This document shows positions 1 to 5,589 of a DNA stretch of 10,821 nucleotides, one piece after another. The DNA lies in the NCBI GenBank assembly GCA_005877345.1, contig VBPR01000085.1, forward strand, positions 1 through 10,821. The letters are read 5' to 3'. Every line of letters begins with the position of its first letter. Within the stretch, counting starts at the first letter, position 1. The stretch is from Nitrososphaerota archaeon (GTDB taxonomy: Archaea; Thermoproteota; Nitrososphaeria; Nitrososphaerales; Nitrososphaeraceae). Below the pieces are notes generated by a model. That model saw only the letters and a program-made list of their open reading frames with translations, was not told the origin of the DNA and made no database searches. The position numbers were made by a program, and so were the translations under genes.

Positions 1-61
1 AGCAGATAGAATTGACTGGTTTTGCTTTATTTTCATTACAGTGTCATGTCAAGCAAATGAT

Positions 62-72
62 TATTTTTAAAT
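62..72 (+). promoter_or_regulatory. TATA-like box for the SnoaL-like gene
   Basis: An uninterrupted T/A tract (TATTTTTAAAT) is centred about 30 bases before the ATG at 98. That is the spacing expected of an archaeal TATA box serving a nearly leaderless transcript. No Shine-Dalgarno sequence precedes the ATG, which fits. The promoter role is inferred from spacing only. Confidence 0.45.
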
Positions 73-97
73 GATAAGAGCTATAGCATAATTTCTA

Positions 98-550
98 ATG
101 GATGAAGAAAAAGGCGTACAACAAACTATAGAGGATAGTAACAGCAAATTCTATAAAGCATTTGAAAGCCTATCAATTGAAAAAATGGATGCGGCTTGGA
201 AACATAGTGATGATACTATCTGCATACATCCTGGTTGGGAGATGTTTACCAGTTGGACAGCAATAAGGGAAAGTTGGGTGAGGATATTTGAAAATACCAA
301 GATGATAAAATTCTTTATTTCAAATATAAAAATAAAGGCATTTGAAAATATAGCCATAGTTGTTTGTTTAGAAAATATTGATTCTGTTATAGAGGATGAA
401 AATGAAAATAGTATCAGAATGGGTGTCATTGCTACAAATATCTTCGAAAAGCAGAATGTCAACAACAACAAATCCAATAAAAAATGGTTATTGATACATC
501 ACCATGGTTCTGTAGTAGCAAATTACTTGGCTCCTAACGTTGCTGTTTGA
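98..550 (+). CDS. SnoaL-like / nuclear transport factor 2 family protein
   Basis: This 150-residue protein has the size and layout of a single SnoaL-like (NTF2-fold) domain, a cone-shaped alpha+beta barrel. Residues 10-40 form the N-terminal helices. The signature HPGW lies at residues 44-47, followed by the helix TSWTAIRESWVRIF (51-64), matching the family pattern in which a strand ending in HPGW leads into an S/GW-xx-I-xx-SW-xx-IF helix. The last strand, WLLIHHHGSVV (about 132-142), is also typical of the family. Such proteins are usually small stand-alone enzymes or ligand-binding proteins, and no substrate can be assigned here. The ATG at 98 is preceded by a TATA-like tract and no Shine-Dalgarno. 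A run of Asn residues (VNNNKSNKK, about 122-130) is probably a surface loop. It stands alone, with decayed DNA downstream. Family assignment is fairly secure; function is unknown. Confidence 0.85.
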   Translation: MDEEKGVQQTIEDSNSKFYKAFESLSIEKMDAAWKHSDDTICIHPGWEMFTSWTAIRESWVRIFENTKMIKFFISNIKIKAFENIAIVVCLENIDSVIEDENENSIRMGVIATNIFEKQNVNNNKSNKKWLLIHHHGSVVANYLAPNVAV

Positions 551-866
551 AATTTAATACAAAACTAGAATCATAATATTACTAGAAAATGAGAAAAGTT
601 TAAAGCTTAGATTCTTGTTTCTGGTATACTAGAAATCTACCTTTAGCACTGATATCGTCACACATCCCTTCCGGTTGAAAGACTAAAAAAGAAGCAATTA
701 TCAATTCAGAACTTTAATCTTTCCTAGAGATACATTATACTACTATTTGGATTTGGTCCATATTGAAAATTATGGAGTCATATGATTAGTCTGTGCATGT
801 ACAACATAAAACTATACAGTTAAGATTAAGGAAGAGGTAAAAGGTATTCCTATTATCTTGAGCAGA
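551..866. other. AT-rich stretch with no supported gene
   Basis: No open frame in this 316-base interval has recognisable protein character on either strand. A 21-codon minus-strand frame reading MCDDISAKGR... lies near 600-665, behind a purine-rich GGAAGG. It is too short and too isolated to call. The interval separates the SnoaL-like gene from the minus-strand CxxC gene and ends in convergent orientation. Confidence 0.4.
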
Positions 867-1040
867 TTAGAATGATGTTTGTCCTCTAATATTTGACAAG
901 ATGTTACTATCGAATTTGAATTCCTCTATCATAAACTCAGTAAAGCATATGTTACAAAATTCGGTGTCAGCTACTAAACGTTGTTCCATAATCGTGTCGC
1001 GTGTCTCGTAAGGATTTTGACATAAGATACAAATACTCAT
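867..1040 (-). CDS. Small two-knuckle (CxxC/CxxC) putative zinc-binding protein
   Basis: This is a 57-residue open frame from ATG (1040) to TAA. It starts MSICILC, placing one CxxC knuckle at Cys4/Cys7, and has a second, FCNIC, at Cys29/Cys32. The 21-residue spacing is right for a zinc ribbon or treble-clef finger. Between them lies a charged helix (ETRDTIMEQRLVADTE), and an acidic/aromatic segment (TEFMIEEFKF) follows the second knuckle. The paired cysteines in so short a frame, with no internal stop, argue for a real gene. The ATG is preceded on the minus strand by TTATATT, and by AGGTGG further out. Neighbouring DNA is largely decayed, so an intact frame here is notable. No named family was recognised. 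Zinc binding is inferred from cysteine spacing, and a role in nucleic-acid or protein binding would be speculation. Confidence 0.55.
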   Translation of the reverse strand: MSICILCQNPYETRDTIMEQRLVADTEFCNICFTEFMIEEFKFDSNILSNIRGQTSF

Positions 1041-1199
1041 AATAATATAACGTCAACCACCTATCTAAAGGTATGTATTGAAGAAATGTCTAAGGTGATG
1101 AAATCCTTGGCCTTATAATATAAACAATATCAAACCATTTGAATTAAAATTGATATTTATTAGAGATAATATTAATAATTGGTATCAAATATACTTTAA

Positions 1200-1372
1200 A
1201 TGACTACATATCCACTAGAAATCATAAAATTAATCATTATCTTTGAAGGATTTGATTTAAGATATCCGGAAGGATATATTTTAGATATAAGAAAAAAGTA
1301 AAAGTGATGAAATGGGAACGACTTCAACATGCAGCTAACTACTTTCAGGACCAGTATAGAATTCTGATGTAA
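1200..1372 (+). pseudogene. Possible small gene broken by a one-base loss in a poly-A run
   Basis: An ATG at 1200 opens a 33-codon frame (MTTYPLEIIK..., then RYPEGYILDIRKK) that ends at a TAA inside the A-rich stretch near 1287-1299. Adding one base to the A6 run would join it to the downstream frame KVMKWERLQHAANYFQDQY, ending at TAA 1370-1372. The two halves would give a 57-residue protein. An AT-rich box (TATTAATAAT) lies about 25-30 bases before the ATG. The family is not recognised and the reconstruction depends on one assumed indel. The alternative is that this is chance open sequence; an antisense 61-codon frame also covers it but has no gene-like character. Confidence 0.3.
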
Positions 1373-1548
1373 AGTTAGCAATCTTACCTTTATCAGTAAC
1401 TAACTTCCAATACCAATTTCCAAGTTTCCAGTTTAAAGATTAATTCTACAAAAATGACTCTAGTATTAAATAGGAACTAAAATCCTAGCTTACAAATACA
1501 AACCGCTCGGTATTAGTAAAAAAGATGCGTTACTAGACGTGAAGTATT

Positions 1549-1863
1549 GATTTCACCATAGACTATTTATGAATTCGATGAAACCGAAAACGGTGACAGA
1601 TAAAGCCTAGATACAATTATCTTTACTCAAGGGAGGAATTAAAACCCTGGGTCGACAAGGTCAGACAATTATCTAATGAAACAGCTGTTGTAAGAGGCTA
1701 TTTTAATAACCATTATGGAGCTCGAGCTGTGGTAAACGCAATTGAATTCAAAGAAATGCTCGGCACGGTCTAGTCTGAGAAGGAAAATGCAGTACTAGAA
1801 AACGCTAGAAATTTCCTTTTTGAAGCTTCGAGGCAATCAACATTAGACAGGAGCCTGAAGTAG
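1549..1863 (+). pseudogene. DUF72 protein, C-terminal remnant with in-frame stop
   Basis: From 1624 the frame reads YSREELKPWVDKVRQLSN, then VVRGYFNNHYGARAVVNA and IEFKEMLGT. This is the characteristic C-terminal part of DUF72 proteins, a TIM-barrel-like family of about 240-270 residues whose hallmark is the FNNHY segment. A TAG at 1771-1773 interrupts it. The same frame then continues with family-like sequence (SEKENAVLENARNFLFEA, SRQSTLDRSLK) to TAG 1861-1863. Upstream, the pieces DFT (1549 on) and MKPKTVTDKA in shifted frames look like the preceding DUF72 segment, so at least two indels are present. The N-terminal two thirds of the gene is absent. The remnant belongs to a different DUF72 branch from the second copy at 8690-8950. 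The gene is dead; the biochemical role of the family is not well defined. Confidence 0.75.
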
Positions 1864-1952
1864 TGGTTGCGTTTAATTTATACTCCAGTTTTATTTGAGC
1901 AAGCTGCAAGCTTTTAACAGCTTCTTATGTTTTGTTGTCCATTTTTACTTAC

Positions 1953-2112
1953 ATGAGTAAACAAGACGTGGAAAAATAAACTCAGCACGCGAAAGAATCA
2001 AAATAGCCTGAGTGAAGCAAAAGATAACCCAGAAACAGATATTTATGAAAACCCGATAGAAAAACAAGCACAGATGGTCGATGACGATAATGCTACTGAA
2101 GACCCGGCCTAA
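1953..2112 (+). pseudogene. Small hydrophilic acidic protein, frameshifted near its start
   Basis: ATG 1953 gives MSKQDVEK and then an immediate TAA. Adding one A to the A5 run at 1972-1976 restores a 53-residue hydrophilic protein: MSKQDVEKNKLS, then NSLSEAKDNPETDIYENP, then the acidic tail MVDDDNATEDPA ending at TAA 2110-2112. The composition (Asp/Glu/Asn/Lys, no hydrophobic core) suggests a disordered small protein of the kind abundant in soil ammonia-oxidising archaea. The downstream frame alone has no good start codon. The frameshift site coincides with the 14-base motif that is tandemly duplicated at 5316-5347. It could instead be an assembly error in an A run, in which case the gene is intact. 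No family was recognised. Confidence 0.4.
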
Positions 2113-2229
2113 TTTTCGTATACTTGTAGCTGTAATTCTAGATTGCTACAACAAACAAATTCTCAAGAAAAAAGCAGTAATAAAAAACTAGGCTTTTAGA
2201 AACTAAGTGGATTCATTATCGATGTTAGG

Positions 2230-2598
2230 CTATTTGCTGGCAACATCTGTAACATCTGCTGTGCTTAATTTTTTGTGCTGTTCTCCCTTCCTGGTATCAT
2301 CGATTTTATCATAATTTGGTTCGTACCCTGTACAACATCCGTGAGGAGCAATAACGTTTGATTTTTTACCCATAACGCCTGGTCCCTCATTTTTGACTAA
2401 CATACATTGCCCTCCGAGTGTGTTGACCCAGTAAATGCAGTTATAACAGAAGTACCCCTGACGCAAGTTAGAATCAGCAAATTTATCGTACTCTATGTAA
2501 GAAGCTTTGAGTTTGCTAAATTTTTTAAATTTGGAGAGGTTGTCTATTGCTCTGACGGCTTCTTTTATTTTTCTGCCAAATTTTATCAATGCAACCAC
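2230..2598 (-). CDS. Four-cysteine (CxxC-x10-C-x23-C) small protein, paralogue B
   Basis: This 122-residue basic protein shares its core with the adjacent gene at 2599-2859: RQGYFCYNCIYW (residues 46-57), QCMLVKNEGPGVMG and NVIAPHGCCTGYEP (81-94). Conserved cysteines are 51, 54, 65 and 89 (CxxC-x10-C-x23-C), with an extra Cys88. The pattern resembles small iron-sulfur proteins such as HiPIP, or a structural zinc site, and the sequence alone does not decide. It differs from its neighbour by a Lys-rich N-terminal extension (1-38) and a charged C-terminal tail (95-122). The GTG at 2598 follows the stop of the upstream gene with no gap. However, the bases AGGTGG that include this GTG look like a Shine-Dalgarno for the in-frame TTG at 2589, so translation may start three codons later. 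The pair is evidently an operon and a tandem duplication. Confidence 0.8.
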   Translation of the reverse strand: MVALIKFGRKIKEAVRAIDNLSKFKKFSKLKASYIEYDKFADSNLRQGYFCYNCIYWVNTLGGQCMLVKNEGPGVMGKKSNVIAPHGCCTGYEPNYDKIDDTRKGEQHKKLSTADVTDVASK

Positions 2599-2859
2599 CT
2601 AATTTGTTTTGGTTTCATCTGGAATCCAGAGAGTACATAGTCCATGTGGAGCAATTATTCCACTTTCTTCTCCATTCACATCAGGACCATCTTTTCTTAC
2701 TATAGCACAATCGTTCCCATTTATGAAATAAATGCAATCGTAGCAAAAATATCCCCTGTTTAAATCAGACTTCTCAAAATACGGATTTTCGACATACCCT
2801 GAAGTAGCTTTTGACAACTTGGGATAATCCTTGTCTTTTGGAATTAACCTTCCCGACAT
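2599..2859 (-). CDS. Four-cysteine (CxxC-x8-C-x23-C) small protein, paralogue A
   Basis: This 86-residue protein is the first gene of a two-gene operon. The core reads RGYFCYDCIYF (35-45), DCAIVRKDGPDVNGEES (50-66) and IIAPHGLCTLWIP (68-80), with Cys39, Cys42, Cys51 and Cys75. The downstream paralogue conserves RGYFCYxCIY and IAPHGxCTxxxP. The aromatic-rich surroundings of the first CxxC and the single distal cysteines are compatible with one metal site per chain, either a [4Fe-4S] centre of HiPIP type or zinc; this is inference. There is no signal peptide or membrane segment, so it is probably cytoplasmic. ATG 2859 is preceded on the minus strand by AT-rich boxes (TATATTG and AAATAAAA) 20-33 bases upstream, consistent with a leaderless transcript. 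A family name was not recognised. Confidence 0.8.
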   Translation of the reverse strand: MSGRLIPKDKDYPKLSKATSGYVENPYFEKSDLNRGYFCYDCIYFINGNDCAIVRKDGPDVNGEESGIIAPHGLCTLWIPDETKTN

Positions 2860-2930
2860 ATAATGTAAAGTGCAGCATTTTATTTCAATATATCATATGC
2901 GAAAAGCAAAATCCACCGCTTTGTAAAAAT

Positions 2931-3020
2931 GGGTTGGACACGACGTCAGACCTATAGGTTAAATTATTTTTGCGTCGGGCCATGGTAGATTGGTACTGCG
3001 AACGTGACCAGGCCCAACGG
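2931..3020. ncRNA. Candidate structured RNA with SRP S-domain-like motif
   Basis: This GC-richer island lies between two minus-strand genes. GGGCC-A-TGGT (2977-2986) pairs with ACCAGGCCC (3007-3015), giving nine base pairs with one bulged A. CGACG (2941-2945) can pair with CGTCG (2973-2977) just before it, and ACCTATAGGT (2950-2959) is a short palindrome inside that loop. The segment CTGCGAACGTGACCAGGCCC (2996-3015) closely resembles the helix 8 side of archaeal SRP RNA (GCGAAC-CTGG-CAGGCCC). The GGAAGG loop and AGCA element that should follow are missing, replaced by AACGGATGAAA. It may be a decayed SRP RNA fragment or an unrelated structured transcript. The strand is probably plus if SRP-derived. 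Confidence 0.35.
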
Positions 3021-3123
3021 ATGAAAAAGAACTCTGCTTTAGTTCTCTCCTATTAATATTCAACAAGTTATAAAAAAGTTAAAGGTTTGGAAGCGTACGG
3101 CAAATGTAAGCAGAAAGTTCTTT

Positions 3124-3131
3124 GAAAAAAA
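3124..3131 (-). terminator. T-stretch terminator of the sequon-rich gene
   Basis: Read on the minus strand, the bases just after the stop codon of the 3147-3641 gene contain a run of seven T (forward-strand A run around 3125-3131). Archaeal RNA polymerase terminates at such oligo-T tracts without needing a hairpin. The position, about 15 bases after the stop, is typical. Confidence 0.45.
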
Positions 3132-3146
3132 TTCGGAAGGCGACAG

Positions 3147-3641
3147 TTACTTTGAGCCTTGCTTCAGTTTTTCACTGGCGTTACCAAGTAAGCTGCCAAG
3201 ACCACCAGCTATTTTCTTGCCTACATCTTCAGTCGTATTCATGATTTGTCCTCCTATTTTACTGGCATTCTTTCCTAGTTCTGATGCAGTCTGATTTGCC
3301 TTTGCACTGGCATTTCCTGCAGTTTGATTTGCCTTTGCACTTGCATTTGCTGGGGATTTAGGTGATGTTTGATTTGGCTTCTCAGTTGCGTTGCCAGCAG
3401 CCTTTGTAGCCGTGACATTTAACTTTGCGGTTGTTTTTGCCGTGTCATTTGAAGCAGTAATATTTATTTTTGCCGTTGCATTCTTTATGATATTGGAAGC
3501 AGCTACTTTCGCCTGTGAGCTTGCATTGCCAGTGGCGTTTAAAGCATGAATTGTTGAAATTTGCGAGTCCGCCACTGTCATATAAACTAGGGCTACGGCA
3601 AGGACTGAAAACATAGCTCCAAATTGCAGTTTTTTTCTCAT
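3147..3641 (-). CDS. Exported, Ala/Asn/Thr-rich protein packed with N-glycosylation sequons
   Basis: This 164-residue protein starts MRKK and has one hydrophobic segment (about 7-24, FGAMFSVLAVALVYMTVA), a Sec signal peptide or N-terminal anchor. The rest is low-complexity Ala, Lys, Asn, Thr and Ser. It carries 15 N-x-S/T sequons (Asn 35, 39, 54, 60, 65, 75, 84, 90, 99, 105, 110, 116, 125, 135, 154); only one Asn (50) is outside a sequon. Two copies of an 11-residue repeat (NASAKANQTAG/S, 99-120) sit in the middle. The C-terminal part (128-164) has a Gly-rich amphipathic stretch (KKIAGGLGSLLG). Such a chain would be disordered until glycosylated, so a surface, S-layer-associated or biofilm-matrix role is inferred. 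ATG 3641 lies 22-30 bases after TATAAAAC, a good TATA box, and has no Shine-Dalgarno, supporting this start. No enzymatic domain is visible. Confidence 0.8.
   Translation of the reverse strand: MRKKLQFGAMFSVLAVALVYMTVADSQISTIHALNATGNASSQAKVAASNIIKNATAKINITASNDTAKTTAKLNVTATKAAGNATEKPNQTSPKSPANASAKANQTAGNASAKANQTASELGKNASKIGGQIMNTTEDVGKKIAGGLGSLLGNASEKLKQGSK
3286..3351. repeat. Two tandem 33-base units within the sequon-rich gene
   Basis: Copies at 3286-3318 and 3319-3351 differ at only four or five bases and encode the 11-residue repeat NQTAxNASAKA. Being a multiple of three, the duplication keeps the frame and adds two sequons per unit, so it is probably selected or at least tolerated. Confidence 0.8.
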
Positions 3642-3662
3642 TAGACACGACTGTGCAACATT

Positions 3663-3670
3663 GTTTTATA
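3663..3670 (-). promoter_or_regulatory. TATA box of the sequon-rich gene
   Basis: The minus strand reads TATAAAAC here, centred 25-26 bases before the ATG at 3641. This is one of the best archaeal TATA boxes in the window. With no ribosome-binding site before the ATG, transcription probably starts at or within a few bases of the start codon. Confidence 0.6.
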
Positions 3671-3915
3671 GGTTATTGGCTTGAAAGACCCACTTTATGT
3701 TATCCACTCCATTGCTGCAAGCAATGATTTAGACCACGAATCCTTCGCAATAGGAACCGACTTTCTATTTTTGTATTTCTGTGTTTCTGTTCAGAGTTAT
3801 ATTTTTTTAAGTTCTCCCCTATAGGAAAGAAATTATTGTATAAGTCTTATGACCGATTCGAATCTGTTAAAATAGCAAGACTAACTTTAGCAACTGTCTT
3901 TAAGACTTTCCATAT

Positions 3916-4056
3916 TTACAAATTGACATTAATTAAGTTAGATGATGATAATCGACAGACCATGCCCGATTTTCCAGTTGGTGAAAATTGCTGATACTCA
4001 GAAGGAGAACAATCGGATAGGAAATTTATAGGATCTATAGTTTCCCACTCTGGCAT
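3916..4056 (-). CDS. Putative 46-residue small protein divergent from the 4092 gene
   Basis: ATG 4056 opens a 46-residue frame to TAA. It starts MPEWETIDPINFLSDC and has a central SPTGKSGMVCRL, with two cysteines (16 and 34). The N-terminal part has the composition of a folded acidic protein, while the last ten residues (SSSNLINVNL) look like random extension, so the gene may have lost its original end. A possible TATA box on the minus strand (ATAAATAG, about 30 bases upstream, or the AT tract at 4071-4078) supports a real promoter. TGKSG recalls a P-loop fragment but lacks the preceding Gly spacing, so no nucleotide binding is claimed. No family was recognised. It would be missed by a 60-residue cutoff. 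Confidence 0.4.
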   Translation of the reverse strand: MPEWETIDPINFLSDCSPSEYQQFSPTGKSGMVCRLSSSNLINVNL

Positions 4057-4091
4057 TGAAGTGTTAAATAATATAATACACACTATTTATC
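4057..4091. promoter_or_regulatory. 35-base divergent promoter region
   Basis: Only 35 bases separate the ATG of the minus-strand frame (4056) and the ATG of the plus-strand gene (4092). The interval is almost entirely A/T (TTAAATAATATAAT at 4064-4077). For the plus gene, the box at 4064-4072 sits 20-28 bases before the ATG. For the minus gene, ATAAATAG (4083-4090) sits about 30 bases upstream. Neither start has a Shine-Dalgarno, so both transcripts would be leaderless and the two promoters must overlap. Confidence 0.5.
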
Positions 4092-4337
4092 ATGACTGGA
4101 GACACGTTTGAAAAAATAAAGAAAGGCGTTAAGGATACCGCAGAGAAGATTACCGATTCTGCAGAGAAAGTTGCTGACCCTGATACATACACTGGCTCAG
4201 ACGAAGAAAAGGAAGTTAACAGACAAAATAACGAAGCAGGAGGTAAGGAACCGATGAATCCTGAAGACATAGCCGAACACGAACCAACTGCGGTCAAGAG
4301 AGATAAGAATAAGAGAGGTTCAGGTGAACCCGTTTAA
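4092..4337 (+). CDS. Small hydrophilic, probably disordered protein (LEA/CsbD-like composition)
   Basis: This 81-residue protein has no hydrophobic core. Residues 5-30 form a Lys/Glu amphipathic helix with repeat-like heptads (FEKIKKGVKDTAEKI, TDSAEKVADP), reminiscent of the short repeats in LEA and CsbD-type stress proteins. The remainder is acidic and Asn-rich (GSDEEKEVNRQNNEAGG), and the end is basic (KRDKNKRGSGEPV). A protective or stress-related role can be inferred only from composition. ATG 4092 has a TATA-like tract 20-28 bases upstream and no Shine-Dalgarno. It diverges from the minus-strand frame at 4056 and ends before a T7 tract. Very little else can be said; an antisense frame over the same interval is a shadow. 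Confidence 0.75.
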   Translation: MTGDTFEKIKKGVKDTAEKITDSAEKVADPDTYTGSDEEKEVNRQNNEAGGKEPMNPEDIAEHEPTAVKRDKNKRGSGEPV

Positions 4338-4343
4338 TCCTCA

Positions 4344-4350
4344 TTTTTTT
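4344..4350 (+). terminator. T7 terminator tract
   Basis: Seven consecutive T residues start seven bases after the TAA of the 4092-4337 gene. No hairpin precedes them, which matches simple archaeal oligo-T termination. Confidence 0.5.
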
Positions 4351-4552
4351 AGGCATCTGGTAGTAGTATTTCATACATATTTAATTTACGAACTAATTAA
4401 AGAGAGCAAGTAGTTTCAATCTCCATTCGTTTTTATTACTATCGCGTAAAACCTGTTTGTGTAAACCAATTTAATACAATTGGGAAATTTCATAGATGTT
4501 GACAATCAATGAATTACAGTAAGCAATGCAGTTGACATATTATTAAAGAATA

Positions 4553-5060
4553 ATGTACCATTTTAATCATAGAATGGCAAATATCGAAATGATTCAAGAA
4601 AAAATTGGCGAAGCAATAGGTTTAGAAAAAGCTGCTCAGAAGGCTGTCGAGGAATTGGATTCACGTGGGCTATTGAAACCAGAACAAATGAAGAGATTAT
4701 CGAAAATGAGGGACGAAGCTAGCAAACAAGAACAAGAGATGCACGAACTGGTTCAGGATTTGAACGAAAGTGACGGGTTCCAAGTTGCCACGATTGAAGA
4801 TAAAGCGGAGGAGACAAGCGGACAAGGCTTCAAAGATTATGGAAACTTATTTGGGTGAAGAGCCTGATACACAAGGAGCCCTAGAGTTTCTATGTTTAGG
4901 GGAAGGAGGGGAAGTGACTCATTATGAAGTTCTTACTGCGGTTGCAAAGGAAGTAAAAAATAAGAAATTTGGAACAAAGGTGCGAGCTATTCTCAAAGAG
5001 GAAGATAGACACCTTGCCCTGTGCACAAAATTAGCGAAGGATAACGCTTCGTCAGAATAG
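4553..5060 (+). pseudogene. Ferritin-like (DUF892-type) helical protein split by a one-base frameshift
   Basis: Two overlapping frames encode one protein of about 160 residues. Frame 1 reads MANIEMIQEKIGEAIGLEKA through the Lys/Glu-rich helix DEASKQEQEMHELVQDLNES to DKAEETS. Removing one G from GCGGAC at about 4819-4823 continues into frame 2: DKASKIMETYLGEEP, LEFLCLGEGGEVTHYEVL, VRAILKEEDRHLALC, ending at TAG 5060. The four long helices and the paired E-x2/3-H elements (EVTHYE, EEDRH) are the layout of DUF892/ferritin-like proteins, which bind a di-iron site and often act in stress defence. ATG 4553 opens the frame, but ATG 4574 (MANIEM) is the more natural start. The unbroken frames, the smooth continuation and the lack of any other lesion mean this is either a very recent pseudogene or a base-call error; as read, frame 1 stops at 4858. 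It is followed by a hairpin terminator at 5201. Confidence 0.75.
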
Positions 5061-5200
5061 AGCATGCTAATACTTCAAGAAGATTTAAAAATCTGTGGAG
5101 GATAAAAGACTATATTAAAAAATACGTATAGAGGTACAAACTGCTTTGTAGTAATACCTAAGCGAAAAAACATGTCGTAACAAATGATTGATTAGTTAGT

Positions 5201-5225
5201 CTCCTGTATGGTAAGGAGCTTTTTT
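5201..5225 (+). terminator. Hairpin terminator CTCCT/AGGAG plus T run
   Basis: CTCCT (5201-5205) pairs with AGGAG (5214-5218) across an eight-base loop and is followed by CTTTTTT. It lies 140 bases after the stop of the ferritin-like gene. The combination of stem and T run supports termination of plus-strand transcription. Confidence 0.5.
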
Positions 5226-5226
5226 C

Positions 5227-5299
5227 GGCCAGTTCCGTATTTGGCCTTTCTCCTCTGCCGCAATAGTGCTTCGGGAAACGGGACAGAAACCCGAGACAC
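5227..5299. other. GC-rich segment with two further hairpins, possible small RNA
   Basis: GGCCA (5227-5231) pairs with TGGCC (5242-5246). GTGCTTCGGG (5266-5275) pairs with CCCGAGACAC (5290-5299) in nine of ten positions, with one C-A mismatch and one G-U pair, around a 14-base loop AAACGGGACAGAAA. This is the second stem-rich island in the window and is much richer in GC than its surroundings. No known RNA family was matched with confidence. The rest of the gene-free interval 5061-5589 is AT-rich and holds only a terminator and short repeats. Confidence 0.35.
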
Positions 5300-5315
5300 C
5301 ATTTATACAGAAGAC

Positions 5316-5347
5316 AATAAACTCAGCACTTAATAAACTCAGCACTT
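5316..5347. repeat. Two perfect tandem 16-base units, with a 14-base match at 1975-1988
   Basis: The unit AATAAACTCAGCACTT is present at 5316-5331 and 5332-5347 without a mismatch. Its first 14 bases recur at 1975-1988, at the frameshift site of the small acidic pseudogene. No coding role is evident at 5316. Confidence 0.8.
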
Positions 5348-5510
5348 AATAATATAAGACCATTACAATTCTCACTGCCTCAGGCTATGAATTTATTACA
5401 AAGTATGGTATCAATTTTTCTTCATGGTAATACCAAAACTTTAGTATTACATATTATATATTTTGATGTTAAAAGATTTTCTTTTGTTTACTAATAATTA
5501 CCCAAACTTA

Positions 5511-5555
5511 TAGCAGTCGCTTCTTGGTAACAAACCAAGCTCGATAGCAGTCTTT
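5511..5555 (+). promoter_or_regulatory. Small hairpin flanked by direct repeats upstream of the PRC-like gene
   Basis: CTTGG (5523-5527) pairs with CCAAG (5535-5539) around a seven-base loop. It is bracketed by two copies of ATAGCAGTC (near 5511 and 5544), about 33 bases apart. The element ends about 40 bases before the TTG start at 5590, so it could be an operator or a leader structure. Regulation is inference; nothing here identifies a regulator. Confidence 0.25.
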
Positions 5556-5589
5556 TCTTAGCAGAAATATTGAATACTTATATTAAATA

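Noticed and set aside
151..477. 108-codon minus-strand frame, hydrophobic
   Set aside because: It is antisense to the SnoaL-like gene, whose sequence motifs are clear; the Phe/Ile/Leu-rich product is what AT-rich antisense produces.
1196..1381. 61-codon minus-strand frame
   Set aside because: Composition is random-like (FHHFYFFLISK) with no motif, and the plus strand holds the better, though frameshifted, candidate.
2407..2640. 77-codon plus-strand frame
   Set aside because: It lies antisense to the paired four-cysteine genes, which are mutually homologous and therefore real.
3445..3648. 67-codon minus-strand frame starting seven bases upstream of the sequon-rich gene
   Set aside because: Out-of-frame reading of the sequon-rich gene, which has a signal peptide and a TATA box at the right distance.
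4064..4297. Ser/Phe-rich minus-strand frame
   Set aside because: Antisense shadow of the hydrophilic 4092-4337 gene.
4815..4860. Programmed frameshift in the ferritin-like gene
   Set aside because: No slippery heptamer, shifty stop or downstream pseudoknot was seen; mutation or a sequencing error is simpler.
5266..5300. ACAGAAACCCG resembles the conserved 3' element of RNase P RNA
   Set aside because: The matching GAGGAAAGTCC element and the rest of the conserved core are not found upstream, so an RNase P gene is not supported.
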